This document shows positions 17,644 through 25,939 of a stretch of DNA of 64,000 bases, piece after piece (position 1 is the first letter of the stretch; the number at the start of each line of letters is the position of its first letter). Origin of the DNA: Riemerella columbina. GTDB lineage: Bacteria; Bacteroidota; Bacteroidia; Flavobacteriales; Weeksellaceae. The translations under genes were made by a program, and so were the position numbers. The stretch is from NCBI RefSeq assembly GCF_030517065.1, contig NZ_CP103950.1, positions 1,488,001 through 1,552,000 of the forward strand. Reading direction: 5' to 3'. A model generated the notes under the pieces. That model was not told the origin of the DNA, ran no database searches, and worked only from the letters and a program-made list of their open reading frames with translations.

Positions 17644-18456
17644 TTACACCGCTACATTATTCTCCCTCAGAGCATCGTTGAGCGAGGTTTTTTTATCCGT
17701 AGATTCTTTTCTTTTTCCGATGATCAAGGCGCAAGGGACTTGGTATTCTCCTGCGGGAAATTTTTTAGTTAAGCTCCCTGGAATAACCACCGAGCGCGCT
17801 GGCACAAAACCTTTATATTCCACTGGTTCTTCACCTGTTACATCAATAATTTTGGTAGAACCTGTGAGGACTACATTCGCACCCAACACGGCTTCTTTCT
17901 CCACATGAACGCCTTCCACTACGATGCATCTGGAGCCCACAAAAACATCATCTTCAATAATCACTGGAGCAGCTTGCAACGGCTCCAAAACGCCGCCAAT
18001 GCCCACGCCACCGCTCAAGTGTACATTTTTGCCAATCTGAGCACAACTGCCCACCGTTGCCCAAGTGTCCACCATCGTGCCACTGTCCACATACGCCCCG
18101 ATATTCACATAAGAAGGCATCATAATTACCCCTGGGGCAATGTAAGCACCCTCCCTCGCTACGGCGTGTGGCACTACTCTAACGCCTTTTTCGGCATAGT
18201 TTTTTTTGAGTGGCATTTTATCGTGAAACTCAAAAGGTCCTACTTCTATGGTTTCCATTTTTTGAATTGGGAAATACATCACCACGGCTTTTTTCACCCA
18301 CTCGTTCACTTGCCAACCCTCGGCGGTAGGCTCTGCCACACGGAGTTCGCCCAAGTCTAACTTGGCAATGACTTCTCTAATCGCCTTTTGACTGTCCTCT
18401 TGGTTGAGGAGTTCTCTATTGTCCCAAATATTTTCAATGGTTTGTTGTAATGACAT
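17644..18456 (-). CDS. dapD: Tetrahydrodipicolinate N-succinyltransferase
   Basis: Catalyses succinylation of tetrahydrodipicolinate in the succinylase branch of lysine and meso-diaminopimelate synthesis. At 270 residues it has the family's N-terminal helical domain, with EVIAKLDLGELRVAEP, and a left-handed beta-helix of hexapeptide repeats from about 95 to 230. That helix contains MPSYVNIGAYVDSGTMVDTW and SCAQIGKNVHLSGGVGIGG, which are diagnostic of DapD. The C-terminal strand PCALIIGKRKE is also typical. It heads the leftward glycan gene block but is biosynthetically independent of it. Lysine synthesis here coexists with lysine catabolism at 5.8-8.7 kb. Confidence 0.97.
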   Translation of the reverse strand: MSLQQTIENIWDNRELLNQEDSQKAIREVIAKLDLGELRVAEPTAEGWQVNEWVKKAVVMYFPIQKMETIEVGPFEFHDKMPLKKNYAEKGVRVVPHAVAREGAYIAPGVIMMPSYVNIGAYVDSGTMVDTWATVGSCAQIGKNVHLSGGVGIGGVLEPLQAAPVIIEDDVFVGSRCIVVEGVHVEKEAVLGANVVLTGSTKIIDVTGEEPVEYKGFVPARSVVIPGSLTKKFPAGEYQVPCALIIGKRKESTDKKTSLNDALRENNVAV

Positions 18457-18496
18457 TTTTTATTGATTTTTATTGATATTAAAATTGATTTTTATA

Positions 18497-19045
18497 CTAA
18501 AGAACGCGCCTTGCAAAGAGAAAAGCTTTGTTCCAATATTTTTCGTTCAAAGAGGAAATAATCACGCCCTTGGAAGTGGAAGAATGGATAAATGTAATCT
18601 CGCCATCTGCCGCTATGCCGTGCACAATGCCCACATGCGAGACTTTGGCGCCGCCTGCCGTGGCAAAAAAAACCAAATCTCCAGGTTGAATTTCAGTAAC
18701 CGCCACACGCCTGCCCTCCAAAGCTTGGTCTGCGGAGCGCCGTGGCAAAGGGGTGTCATTTTCAATGAAAACCTTGCACACCAACCCCGAGCAATCAAAG
18801 CCCGAAGAGGTGTTGCCTGCGTATTTGTAAGGCGTTCCTAAATATTTTTCGGCATTTTTTAGCAATTTTTTAACCTTTGAAGAAACCGCAACAGTATTGG
18901 CTGATGAATACAACGGTTTCTGCGGTGCGGCTTTGCTTTTAACCGAGGTTGTTTTTTTATAACCCACAGTCTTTTTGGTGGTGCTACAGCTGTGTAAAAC
19001 TAATACAGCACAAAATAAATAGATGATATTTTTGATTTCTTTCAT
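18497..19045 (-). CDS. NlpC/P60 peptidoglycan endopeptidase lipoprotein
   Basis: A lipoprotein of 182 residues with a C-terminal NlpC/P60 (C40) cysteine peptidase domain that would cut peptide stems of peptidoglycan in the periplasm. The signal peptide ends in a lipobox (LVLHSC), with the lipidated cysteine near residue 20. After a short linker the domain begins near 65 with KYLGTPYKYAGNTSSGFDCSG, which contains the nucleophilic cysteine. The catalytic histidine is in VSHVGIVHG and the third polar residue lies in FIHSSTSKGV. Length and organisation match Spr/MepS-type hydrolases. It is 40 bp upstream of dapD, so the two may be cotranscribed. Confidence 0.93.
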   Translation of the reverse strand: MKEIKNIIYLFCAVLVLHSCSTTKKTVGYKKTTSVKSKAAPQKPLYSSANTVAVSSKVKKLLKNAEKYLGTPYKYAGNTSSGFDCSGLVCKVFIENDTPLPRRSADQALEGRRVAVTEIQPGDLVFFATAGGAKVSHVGIVHGIAADGEITFIHSSTSKGVIISSLNEKYWNKAFLFARRVL

Positions 19046-19160
19046 ACCCTAACAATACACAATAACTAAGCCCCAAAAGTACAACTTTTATTGGGATTAA
19101 AAAAGCACATTTCCCCACACACTCTTGGCTGTAACACGCTGGCTATGTCTTCACATTGGT

Positions 19161-22100
19161 TTAATTGAGAAAAATTTGATACTTGTGATAACTATTCAGC
19201 ATCCTTAGCAAGTCTCCGCTGATTTCTATATTGGTTTTTAAACTCCGAAGTTCTAATATCTTATTATCCTTAGGGTTTTTAAGATAAAACGAGAGCGTTT
19301 GTTCGCCTTTGTGGGAGAGTAAATCGTTTTGGAAAAAGACCAAATCTTCCTTTTTGATTTCCGTAATGTCTACCACCACAGAGAGTGATTTTGCAAACTT
19401 AGAGAACACATCTTTAATATTAATCACCTCATTTACATTAACATAGATCATTGGAGCACCATCTTTGGATCTGGAAAGGCTATATTTTATTTTGAATACG
19501 ACAAAACGATGGATTTCCAAGTATTCCCTTAGCCGCATATAATCTCTATCCCTCAAACGGAAACTATAAGAACCACTATAGTCCTCCAAAGTGACGAATG
19601 CTATCTTGTCGCCACTGTTGTAGCCATCTCGAACGGTGTATTCCGTGATGAGCCCTGCCACCACATATTCTGGTGCGGTATCATTTAACGCTTTTAAATT
19701 TTTCCACCTTGTGGTTTCATCTCCGATAAGTCGTTGCACATCAACATGAGAAAACACTCTGTCCTTATACGCATCTACATCATCCAAGTATAAAAATTTG
19801 AATTTCCCCTTGGGCTCTATATTTCGTTTGGGTTTTTCTTCCTCTATCTCGGTTTCTTCTATACTGATTTCCATACTCAAATCAGCATCAGTATCAGCAT
19901 CTTCTTCTGGCATCAGTATTTGTGTTCCTAATTCTATAGTTTCTAAGCTATCCTCCACTTTTAGTTGCTCTACCACTTCTTTTCGGCTCAGATTTCCTTG
20001 GATAAAATCAAACTGAAACTTATACTCATCCAACGGATGCGCCGAGAGATAGAAGCCGATAATCTCTTTCTCCTTGTTGAGTTTATGCATATTCTGCCAC
20101 TCTGGCGATGGTAAAATTTTAGGCTGTTCTATCTTAATTTCATCTGCAAAATCCGCGAAAAGGGAGTGCTCTACTTGATTTTTACTATCTTGGAAACTTT
20201 GTCCATATTTAAGCAACCGCTCGATGTTGGTTTTACCAGAAGCATCGTCAAAATATTGGGCTCTGTGGTAGGTGTCCAACTCATCAAAAGCCCCTGCCAC
20301 CACCAAACTCTCTATCACTCTTTTGTTCAGTTGAGAGGCTGGCACACGCTCAAAGAAGTCGTAAATGTTTTTAAATTTTCCATTTTCTCGCTCCTTGCTA
20401 ATCGCCTCACTTGGTCCCTCGCCGATGCCCTTGATCGCACCTAATCCAAAACGAATTTGCCCCTTATCATTTACCGAGAATTTATACTGGCTTTCGTTCA
20501 CATCAGGCCCTAAAACATCTACCCCCATCGCGCGGCAATCCTCCATAAACATCGTAATCTGTGCCGTGTTGTTGATGTTGTTACTCATCACACTCGCCAT
20601 ATATTCGGCAGGATAGTTGGCTTTTAAATATGCCGTTTGGTAGGCAATTAGCGCATAACAAGTGGAGTGCGATTTGTTAAAAGCATACTCTGCAAATGCC
20701 TTCCAGTCGTTCCAAATTTTGTTGAGTTTTTCCTCATTAAGGTTGTTTTTCTTGCCGCCTTCTATAAATTTAGGGTACATTTTGTTGAGGACATCTATTT
20801 GCTTTTTCCCCATCGCTTTTCTCAGCGTATCTGCCTCGCCCTTAGTAAAGTTTGCCAATTTCTGAGAAAGGAGCATCACCTGCTCTTGGTACACGGTAAT
20901 GCCGTAGGTTTCTTTAAGGTATTCCTCGGTTTCTGGGAGGTCATAGATGATTTCCTCAACGCCGTGTTTACGGTTAATAAAGTTCGGTATGTACTTAATA
21001 GGTCCTGGGCGGTAGAGGGCGTTCATCGCAATTAAATCCGCAAATACGGTGGGTTTAAGCTCGCGCATATATTTCTGCATCCCTGGGCTTTCATATTGGA
21101 AAATCCCAATGGTGCGACCTTCTTTAAAGAGTTGATAAGTTTTGGCATCATCCAGCGTAATTTCATCAGGGTTGATGTCTATGCCGTGCCGTGCCTTCAC
21201 CAGTTTAATAGCATCTTTAATAATGGTTAGCGTTCTCAGCCCTAAGAAGTCCATTTTTAGGAGCCCTGCACTCTCTGCCACCGAGTTGTCAAACTGCGAC
21301 ACGAGGATATCGGCATCTTTCGCCGCGATGGAAATAGGCACCAAATTGGAAATATCTTCTGGCGTAATAATCACCCCACACGCGTGAATGCCCGTGTTTC
21401 TGATGCAGCCCTCCATTTTCTTGGCAGAATCTAACACAGCATAGCGTTCATCATCAGGGTTAGACAGTACCGCCTTCATCTCATCTACCAACATTTTGTC
21501 TTCTTCCTTCAGTTTATCGTACTTAGAAAGGGCTTTGGCGATGTTCATCCCTGGTACTCCAGGTACCAATTTGGCGATATTGTTGGTTTCAGGAATCGGT
21601 AATTCCAACACGCGCCCTGCATCTTTAATCGCTGATTTTCCGCCCAATACGGAATAAGTGATAATCTGCGCCACATTGGTTTTTCCGTATTTATCAATCA
21701 CCCATTTGATGATTTTATCACGACCTTCATCATCAAAGTCAATATCAATATCGGGCATAGAGATACGCTCTGGATTGAGGAAACGCTCAAAAAGCAAATC
21801 GTACGCTATGGGGTCTACATTGGTAATTCCGATGCAATACGCCACCGCAGAACCCGCCGCAGAACCACGCCCAGGTCCCACCCAAACGCCCATTTTTCGG
21901 GCTTCGTTACAAAAATCTTGAACGATGAGGAAGTAGCCTGGATAGCCTGTATTAGCGATAATTTCAAGCTCAAAATCAAGGCGTTCACGGATTTCATCGG
22001 TAATGGTTTCGTAGCGGCGTTTGGCACCCTCGTAGGTCAAATGTCTCAGGTAAGCGTTTTCGCCTCTCTTGCCGCCATCTTGGGCATCTTCCGCTGATTG

Positions 22101-23828
22101 AAATTCTTCAGGAATATCAAATTTAGGCAATAAAACTTCGCGTTTTAGAGGGTAATTTTCAAATTTAGCCAACAAATCAGAATAAGCCTCAAAGGCATCT
22201 GGATATTGGAGGAAAGTGGTTTTCAGCTCTTCGGCATCTTTAATATAATATTCTTGCGAACCCAAGCCTCTACGTTTGCCAAAGCCTTTACCAATAGGCG
22301 TTGAAAGCTTTTCTCCATCTTTAATACAGCTCACAATATCTTGAATCTGAGCATCGGATTTTTGGGTATAGAAAGTTTCATTTTGGGCTAAGATTTTTGT
22401 GCCATATTTATCCGCCAAAGCCACCAAAACTTCGTTTAAATGCTCCTCTTCTTGCAGGCTATGGTTTTGGATTTGCACATAAAAATCATCACCAAAAGTT
22501 TGATGCCACCACTGGAAGCGCTCCTCCCCTTTTTGCTCTCCAAAGTTGAGTATCGCATCTGGAATATCGCCATAAATTCCCGAGGATACGGCAATCAGCC
22601 CTTCTTTATATTGGGCTACCATCTCGCGAGAAATCCGAGGCACACCAAAATAAAACCCATTAACAAAGCCTAAACTGGAGAGTTTTGCTAAATTTTTGTA
22701 CCCTGTAAAATTTTTCGCCAGAAGCACCATCTGCGTTCTTCTATCGGGGTCGTCTTTGGTAAATTGCTTTTGTTCAGGGCGGTCGGAGATGTAAAACTCA
22801 CAGCCCAAAACAGCGGTCAGCTCCTGTTCCTGAGGCGGTGTTTCCGTAAATTCTTGACCTTGCGCCTCTGCCTCATTTTTTCTATTTTGGTAATCTTGAT
22901 GAAGTTTTTTAATGCCAGAATTGTGTTTTTCCACCTCTGCCACAAATTTAAAAGCGCCCATCATATTGCCTAAATCCACCATTCCTACGGCTGGGAAGGC
23001 GTTATCCTTGGCTTTTTGTATCAAATCTGAAATGGAGGTGGTAGACTGCAACGAGGAATAAATGCTATGGTTATGAAAATTGAAATATTTCCCTAAATCA
23101 ACCTCACTAACTTCACCAAAATCTGTTTTTTTATTGCTTTTATTAAAACTTTCTACCTGCCTTCTAATCACAATCGCAAACGGGCGAATAGGCTCTGGGT
23201 GGGTTTGCTGGTAATGTTTTAGCTGTTCATCAGAAATCCGCAAAACCTCGGCTGGAATAATGCCAATCCGCATCATCTCAAAGAAGACTTGCGCCGTGGC
23301 ATTCACATCGGCAGCGGCATTGTGGGCTTCATCAAATTTATGCCCATAAAGTTTTTCGTAAAGTTCTTCCAATTTTGGCGACTTGTACCGACCGTTTTTT
23401 CCGCCACCCAACTGGCAATAGTCGGTTCCTAAAATCATCGTATCTGCCGACGGCTTTTGCTCTAAGGCATTGGGCATTCCTTTCCTCAAAAACTCTGCCC
23501 CCACAATGTTGTAATCAAACACGATGTTGTGCCCTGCCACTACCTTGGTTTTCTCCAACACTTGAGCAAACTCCTCCAAAACCTCTTGCAAATCTCGCCC
23601 TTGCTCCATCGCGATTTTTGTGGTAATCCCGTGGATTCTGGCAGCGTTAAAGGGAATATCATAGCCTTCGGGCTTTATTATATAGTCTTGATTTTCAACT
23701 AAGTTCCCCTCATCATCGTGCAACTGCCATGCTATTTGCACCATCCTTGGCCAATTGTCTGAGTCTGAGAGTGGTGCGTTAAAATTCTTGGGTAAACCTG
23801 TGGTTTCGGTGTCAAAAATAAGATACAT
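19161..23828 (-). CDS. dnaE: DNA polymerase III alpha subunit with N-terminal DnaQ-type exonuclease
   Basis: The replicative polymerase, 1555 residues. Residues 1-190 are a DEDDh 3'-5' exonuclease (FDTETTGLP, HGITT, GHNIVFD, HNAAADV), so proofreading is built in. The PHP domain follows (NFHNHSIYSS near 250) but the usual TDHG metal-ligand motif reads VDLG, suggesting that the PHP metal site is degenerate. The palm aspartates are in PDIDIDFDDEGRD (near 690), with GPGRGSAAGS shortly before and YQEQVM and NKSHSTCYA later. The C-terminal part has an OB-fold. Fusion of the exonuclease to alpha means that a separate DnaQ is less critical. It precedes, by 115 bp, the NlpC/P60 gene. Confidence 0.97.
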   Translation of the reverse strand: MYLIFDTETTGLPKNFNAPLSDSDNWPRMVQIAWQLHDDEGNLVENQDYIIKPEGYDIPFNAARIHGITTKIAMEQGRDLQEVLEEFAQVLEKTKVVAGHNIVFDYNIVGAEFLRKGMPNALEQKPSADTMILGTDYCQLGGGKNGRYKSPKLEELYEKLYGHKFDEAHNAAADVNATAQVFFEMMRIGIIPAEVLRISDEQLKHYQQTHPEPIRPFAIVIRRQVESFNKSNKKTDFGEVSEVDLGKYFNFHNHSIYSSLQSTTSISDLIQKAKDNAFPAVGMVDLGNMMGAFKFVAEVEKHNSGIKKLHQDYQNRKNEAEAQGQEFTETPPQEQELTAVLGCEFYISDRPEQKQFTKDDPDRRTQMVLLAKNFTGYKNLAKLSSLGFVNGFYFGVPRISREMVAQYKEGLIAVSSGIYGDIPDAILNFGEQKGEERFQWWHQTFGDDFYVQIQNHSLQEEEHLNEVLVALADKYGTKILAQNETFYTQKSDAQIQDIVSCIKDGEKLSTPIGKGFGKRRGLGSQEYYIKDAEELKTTFLQYPDAFEAYSDLLAKFENYPLKREVLLPKFDIPEEFQSAEDAQDGGKRGENAYLRHLTYEGAKRRYETITDEIRERLDFELEIIANTGYPGYFLIVQDFCNEARKMGVWVGPGRGSAAGSAVAYCIGITNVDPIAYDLLFERFLNPERISMPDIDIDFDDEGRDKIIKWVIDKYGKTNVAQIITYSVLGGKSAIKDAGRVLELPIPETNNIAKLVPGVPGMNIAKALSKYDKLKEEDKMLVDEMKAVLSNPDDERYAVLDSAKKMEGCIRNTGIHACGVIITPEDISNLVPISIAAKDADILVSQFDNSVAESAGLLKMDFLGLRTLTIIKDAIKLVKARHGIDINPDEITLDDAKTYQLFKEGRTIGIFQYESPGMQKYMRELKPTVFADLIAMNALYRPGPIKYIPNFINRKHGVEEIIYDLPETEEYLKETYGITVYQEQVMLLSQKLANFTKGEADTLRKAMGKKQIDVLNKMYPKFIEGGKKNNLNEEKLNKIWNDWKAFAEYAFNKSHSTCYALIAYQTAYLKANYPAEYMASVMSNNINNTAQITMFMEDCRAMGVDVLGPDVNESQYKFSVNDKGQIRFGLGAIKGIGEGPSEAISKERENGKFKNIYDFFERVPASQLNKRVIESLVVAGAFDELDTYHRAQYFDDASGKTNIERLLKYGQSFQDSKNQVEHSLFADFADEIKIEQPKILPSPEWQNMHKLNKEKEIIGFYLSAHPLDEYKFQFDFIQGNLSRKEVVEQLKVEDSLETIELGTQILMPEEDADTDADLSMEISIEETEIEEEKPKRNIEPKGKFKFLYLDDVDAYKDRVFSHVDVQRLIGDETTRWKNLKALNDTAPEYVVAGLITEYTVRDGYNSGDKIAFVTLEDYSGSYSFRLRDRDYMRLREYLEIHRFVVFKIKYSLSRSKDGAPMIYVNVNEVINIKDVFSKFAKSLSVVVDITEIKKEDLVFFQNDLLSHKGEQTLSFYLKNPKDNKILELRSLKTNIEISGDLLRMLNSYHKYQIFLN

Positions 23829-23990
23829 AATACTGAAATTAGGACTTCAAAAATAGTGATTTTTTTTGAGATTAAGGCTGCCTTTTGCCCAGCGTTTTGC
23901 TTCAATTTTGGACAATGAATGCTTAAATTCTGATTACAAAAGACTTAGATTTTTTTCTAAAAAGAAAGGGGGATTTAGAATATATAAAAA

Positions 23991-24016
23991 CAAAAACCGC
24001 CCTATTTAAAGGCGGC
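23991..24016 (-). terminator. Terminator downstream of tRNA-Arg
   Basis: On the minus strand a GC-rich 5-bp stem (24011-24015 with 23997-24001) with a 9-nt loop is followed by TTTTTGTTTTT. It lies 4 bp after the tRNA 3' end. Confidence 0.85.
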
Positions 24017-24019
24017 TTG

Positions 24020-24091
24020 TAGCCCTATGAGGAATCGAACCTCAACCTAAAGAACCGGAATCTTTAATTCTATCCATTAAACTATAGGGCC
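24020..24091 (-). tRNA. tRNA-Arg (anticodon CCG)
   Basis: A 72-nt cloverleaf on the minus strand. The 7-bp acceptor stem has a G-U first pair, the anticodon loop reads TTCCGGT with a 5-bp stem, and the T arm is TGAGG/CCTCA around TTCGATT. The discriminator base is A and CCA is not encoded. The anticodon CCG reads the arginine codon CGG. Confidence 0.95.
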
Positions 24092-24114
24092 ATTATTTTT
24101 AGATTTTTTGGAGA

Positions 24115-25881
24115 TTAAAAACTCACTTTTAAACCTCCAATAATCTGCGTTCCCAGTGTTTTGTAAGGACGATAGACCATATACTTGGCGCCCGCTAAAT
24201 TGTTTGCGAGGGCAAAAATACTGAAATTTTTGTTAATTTTATACTCCGCAGACAAATTTATATCAGCATAGCCGCCTACTTTTTGCTCTTTTTCTTCCAC
24301 AACATCGTACCTTGGAGGGTTCACAAAGTATGGACTTGGCGTAATAGTCAGCGCATTGGTGGTTCTATCACTCACAAAAAACGCCTTAGCACCGAGGAAT
24401 AATTTCTGGTTGAGCATCGTGTATTTTGCGCCCACATTCATCTGTAACAATGGGCGATTATATACAGGTTCATCATTTTCCAATTGGTATTTTTGGAAAG
24501 ACAAACCGCCCTCAAGCACCAAATCAGCAAGGGGCGTGTAATGAACATTCGCCTCTATCTCGCTCTTCGTACCATTGTGATAGTCTACGCTGTAAGTGTT
24601 TGCCCAATCGTAAGCGGCGCGGTTGGTGGTGATCTCTTTATTGAACAATCCATTGGTTTTATAAAACGGCATCGCGTTGATTTTAGCGTATTTAGCTTTA
24701 ACATCATAGCTGATTTGTTCATTCCAATGCCCTTTTAATCCAATATAAAACTGATATTTCGTTTCGGTAGGTTTTATGGTTAAATCTGGTGCCAAATATG
24801 GATTTTCCGACAAATATTCCGCATAAGAATTCAGGTTCAAACCGCCATCTATCCCCGCATAAAACTGAAGTTCCGAAGACACGCCCAACAAGGCTTCCGC
24901 CTTTGGAAACCAATACCAATGGCTATTTTTTTCCTCCTCTGCTCCCTGTGCCGATTGCGCGCTTGTAAGGACTGAAAACTCCGAACCCAACATCAAGTAA
25001 GAATCACCTTTTCGGAAGGTCAACTTGGGTAAAAGTCCAGCTTTGAAATAAGAAGCCTGATGCGCCTCTAACGCTTTAAAACTCGTTTTAGATACGCCCA
25101 CTGGCAAGCCCAAATCCAAGTTGAGTGCCACCTCTTGCCCTATTGGAATTTGGTATTTTGATAAATTAAGCTTAAAATCGACCTTGTTTTCATTCGCATC
25201 AAATTTATCCTTTAAAAATGATGTTTTCAACTGAATATTATTCAGAATTTCTTTGCTATAAAAATCATAATTACCGTTGAGTTGCAGCTGGGTATAAGTT
25301 TGGTTGAGATCCGTTTCTGCCTCTGGGCGTAGCGCCTCGGCGCCGTACCATTGGTAATCGTGGAGGTCTATATTCGCGGTAATATTGGCTTTTCCTATGC
25401 TGCCATAATGGTTCAAAAACCCTGAAATCCGCGCTTCCTTCTGCGCCGAGTTCCACGGATATTCTTTTTTAAGCCCTTCGTTGGAGAGGTAATGCACATC
25501 AGCACCTACCTCCACTTGATTTTGGATTAGCCCAGAAACATTGGCGTCAGCTAAAAATTGCTGATAGTTCCCATACCCCAAACGGAAATAATTGCGTGGA
25601 TACTGTGCCGTAAAATTAGGCGCTACATCCTCCCCTTGGATTGTAGAAGGCTGGAAATCCGAAACCACAGGCACATCCACAATGGTATAGTCCACCGTTT
25701 CTTGGGTTTTAGCCTCTGGTGGATAGTTTTTTTCTGCCTCCACCGAGGTTTTCTTCTTTTCTATTCGTTTAACTTCGGGTTCTCTTTTTCGTTCCAAAAT
25801 GAGTTTTTCTTCTTTGATCTGCGCCAAAGATAACCCACTCATTCCCAAAAATATAAGGGCTAATATGCTATTTCTATTCAT
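24115..25881 (-). CDS. Outer-membrane beta-barrel, TonB-receptor-like without plug
   Basis: A 588-residue outer-membrane protein. A signal peptide (MNRNSILALIFLGMSGLSLAQ) is followed by about 75 charged residues rich in lysine, glutamate and proline (for example KRKREP-like and EAEKNYPPEAKTQE stretches), then alternating amphipathic strands to the end. The terminal strand LGTQIIGGLKVSF has the C-terminal phenylalanine of a BAM substrate. The last third reads like a TonB-dependent receptor barrel (NFSIFALANNLAGAKYM), yet there is no plug domain. I start at the ATG at 25881, giving a proper signal peptide; the longer frame starts at GTG. It is 58 bp downstream of the TPR gene and probably forms a functional pair with it. 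Confidence 0.85.
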   Translation of the reverse strand: MNRNSILALIFLGMSGLSLAQIKEEKLILERKREPEVKRIEKKKTSVEAEKNYPPEAKTQETVDYTIVDVPVVSDFQPSTIQGEDVAPNFTAQYPRNYFRLGYGNYQQFLADANVSGLIQNQVEVGADVHYLSNEGLKKEYPWNSAQKEARISGFLNHYGSIGKANITANIDLHDYQWYGAEALRPEAETDLNQTYTQLQLNGNYDFYSKEILNNIQLKTSFLKDKFDANENKVDFKLNLSKYQIPIGQEVALNLDLGLPVGVSKTSFKALEAHQASYFKAGLLPKLTFRKGDSYLMLGSEFSVLTSAQSAQGAEEEKNSHWYWFPKAEALLGVSSELQFYAGIDGGLNLNSYAEYLSENPYLAPDLTIKPTETKYQFYIGLKGHWNEQISYDVKAKYAKINAMPFYKTNGLFNKEITTNRAAYDWANTYSVDYHNGTKSEIEANVHYTPLADLVLEGGLSFQKYQLENDEPVYNRPLLQMNVGAKYTMLNQKLFLGAKAFFVSDRTTNALTITPSPYFVNPPRYDVVEEKEQKVGGYADINLSAEYKINKNFSIFALANNLAGAKYMVYRPYKTLGTQIIGGLKVSF

Positions 25882-25939
25882 TGTTTTTTTATTAAAATTA
25901 AGGCGATACGGCATCACCGCTCTTCTTCATCGTTTTTTT

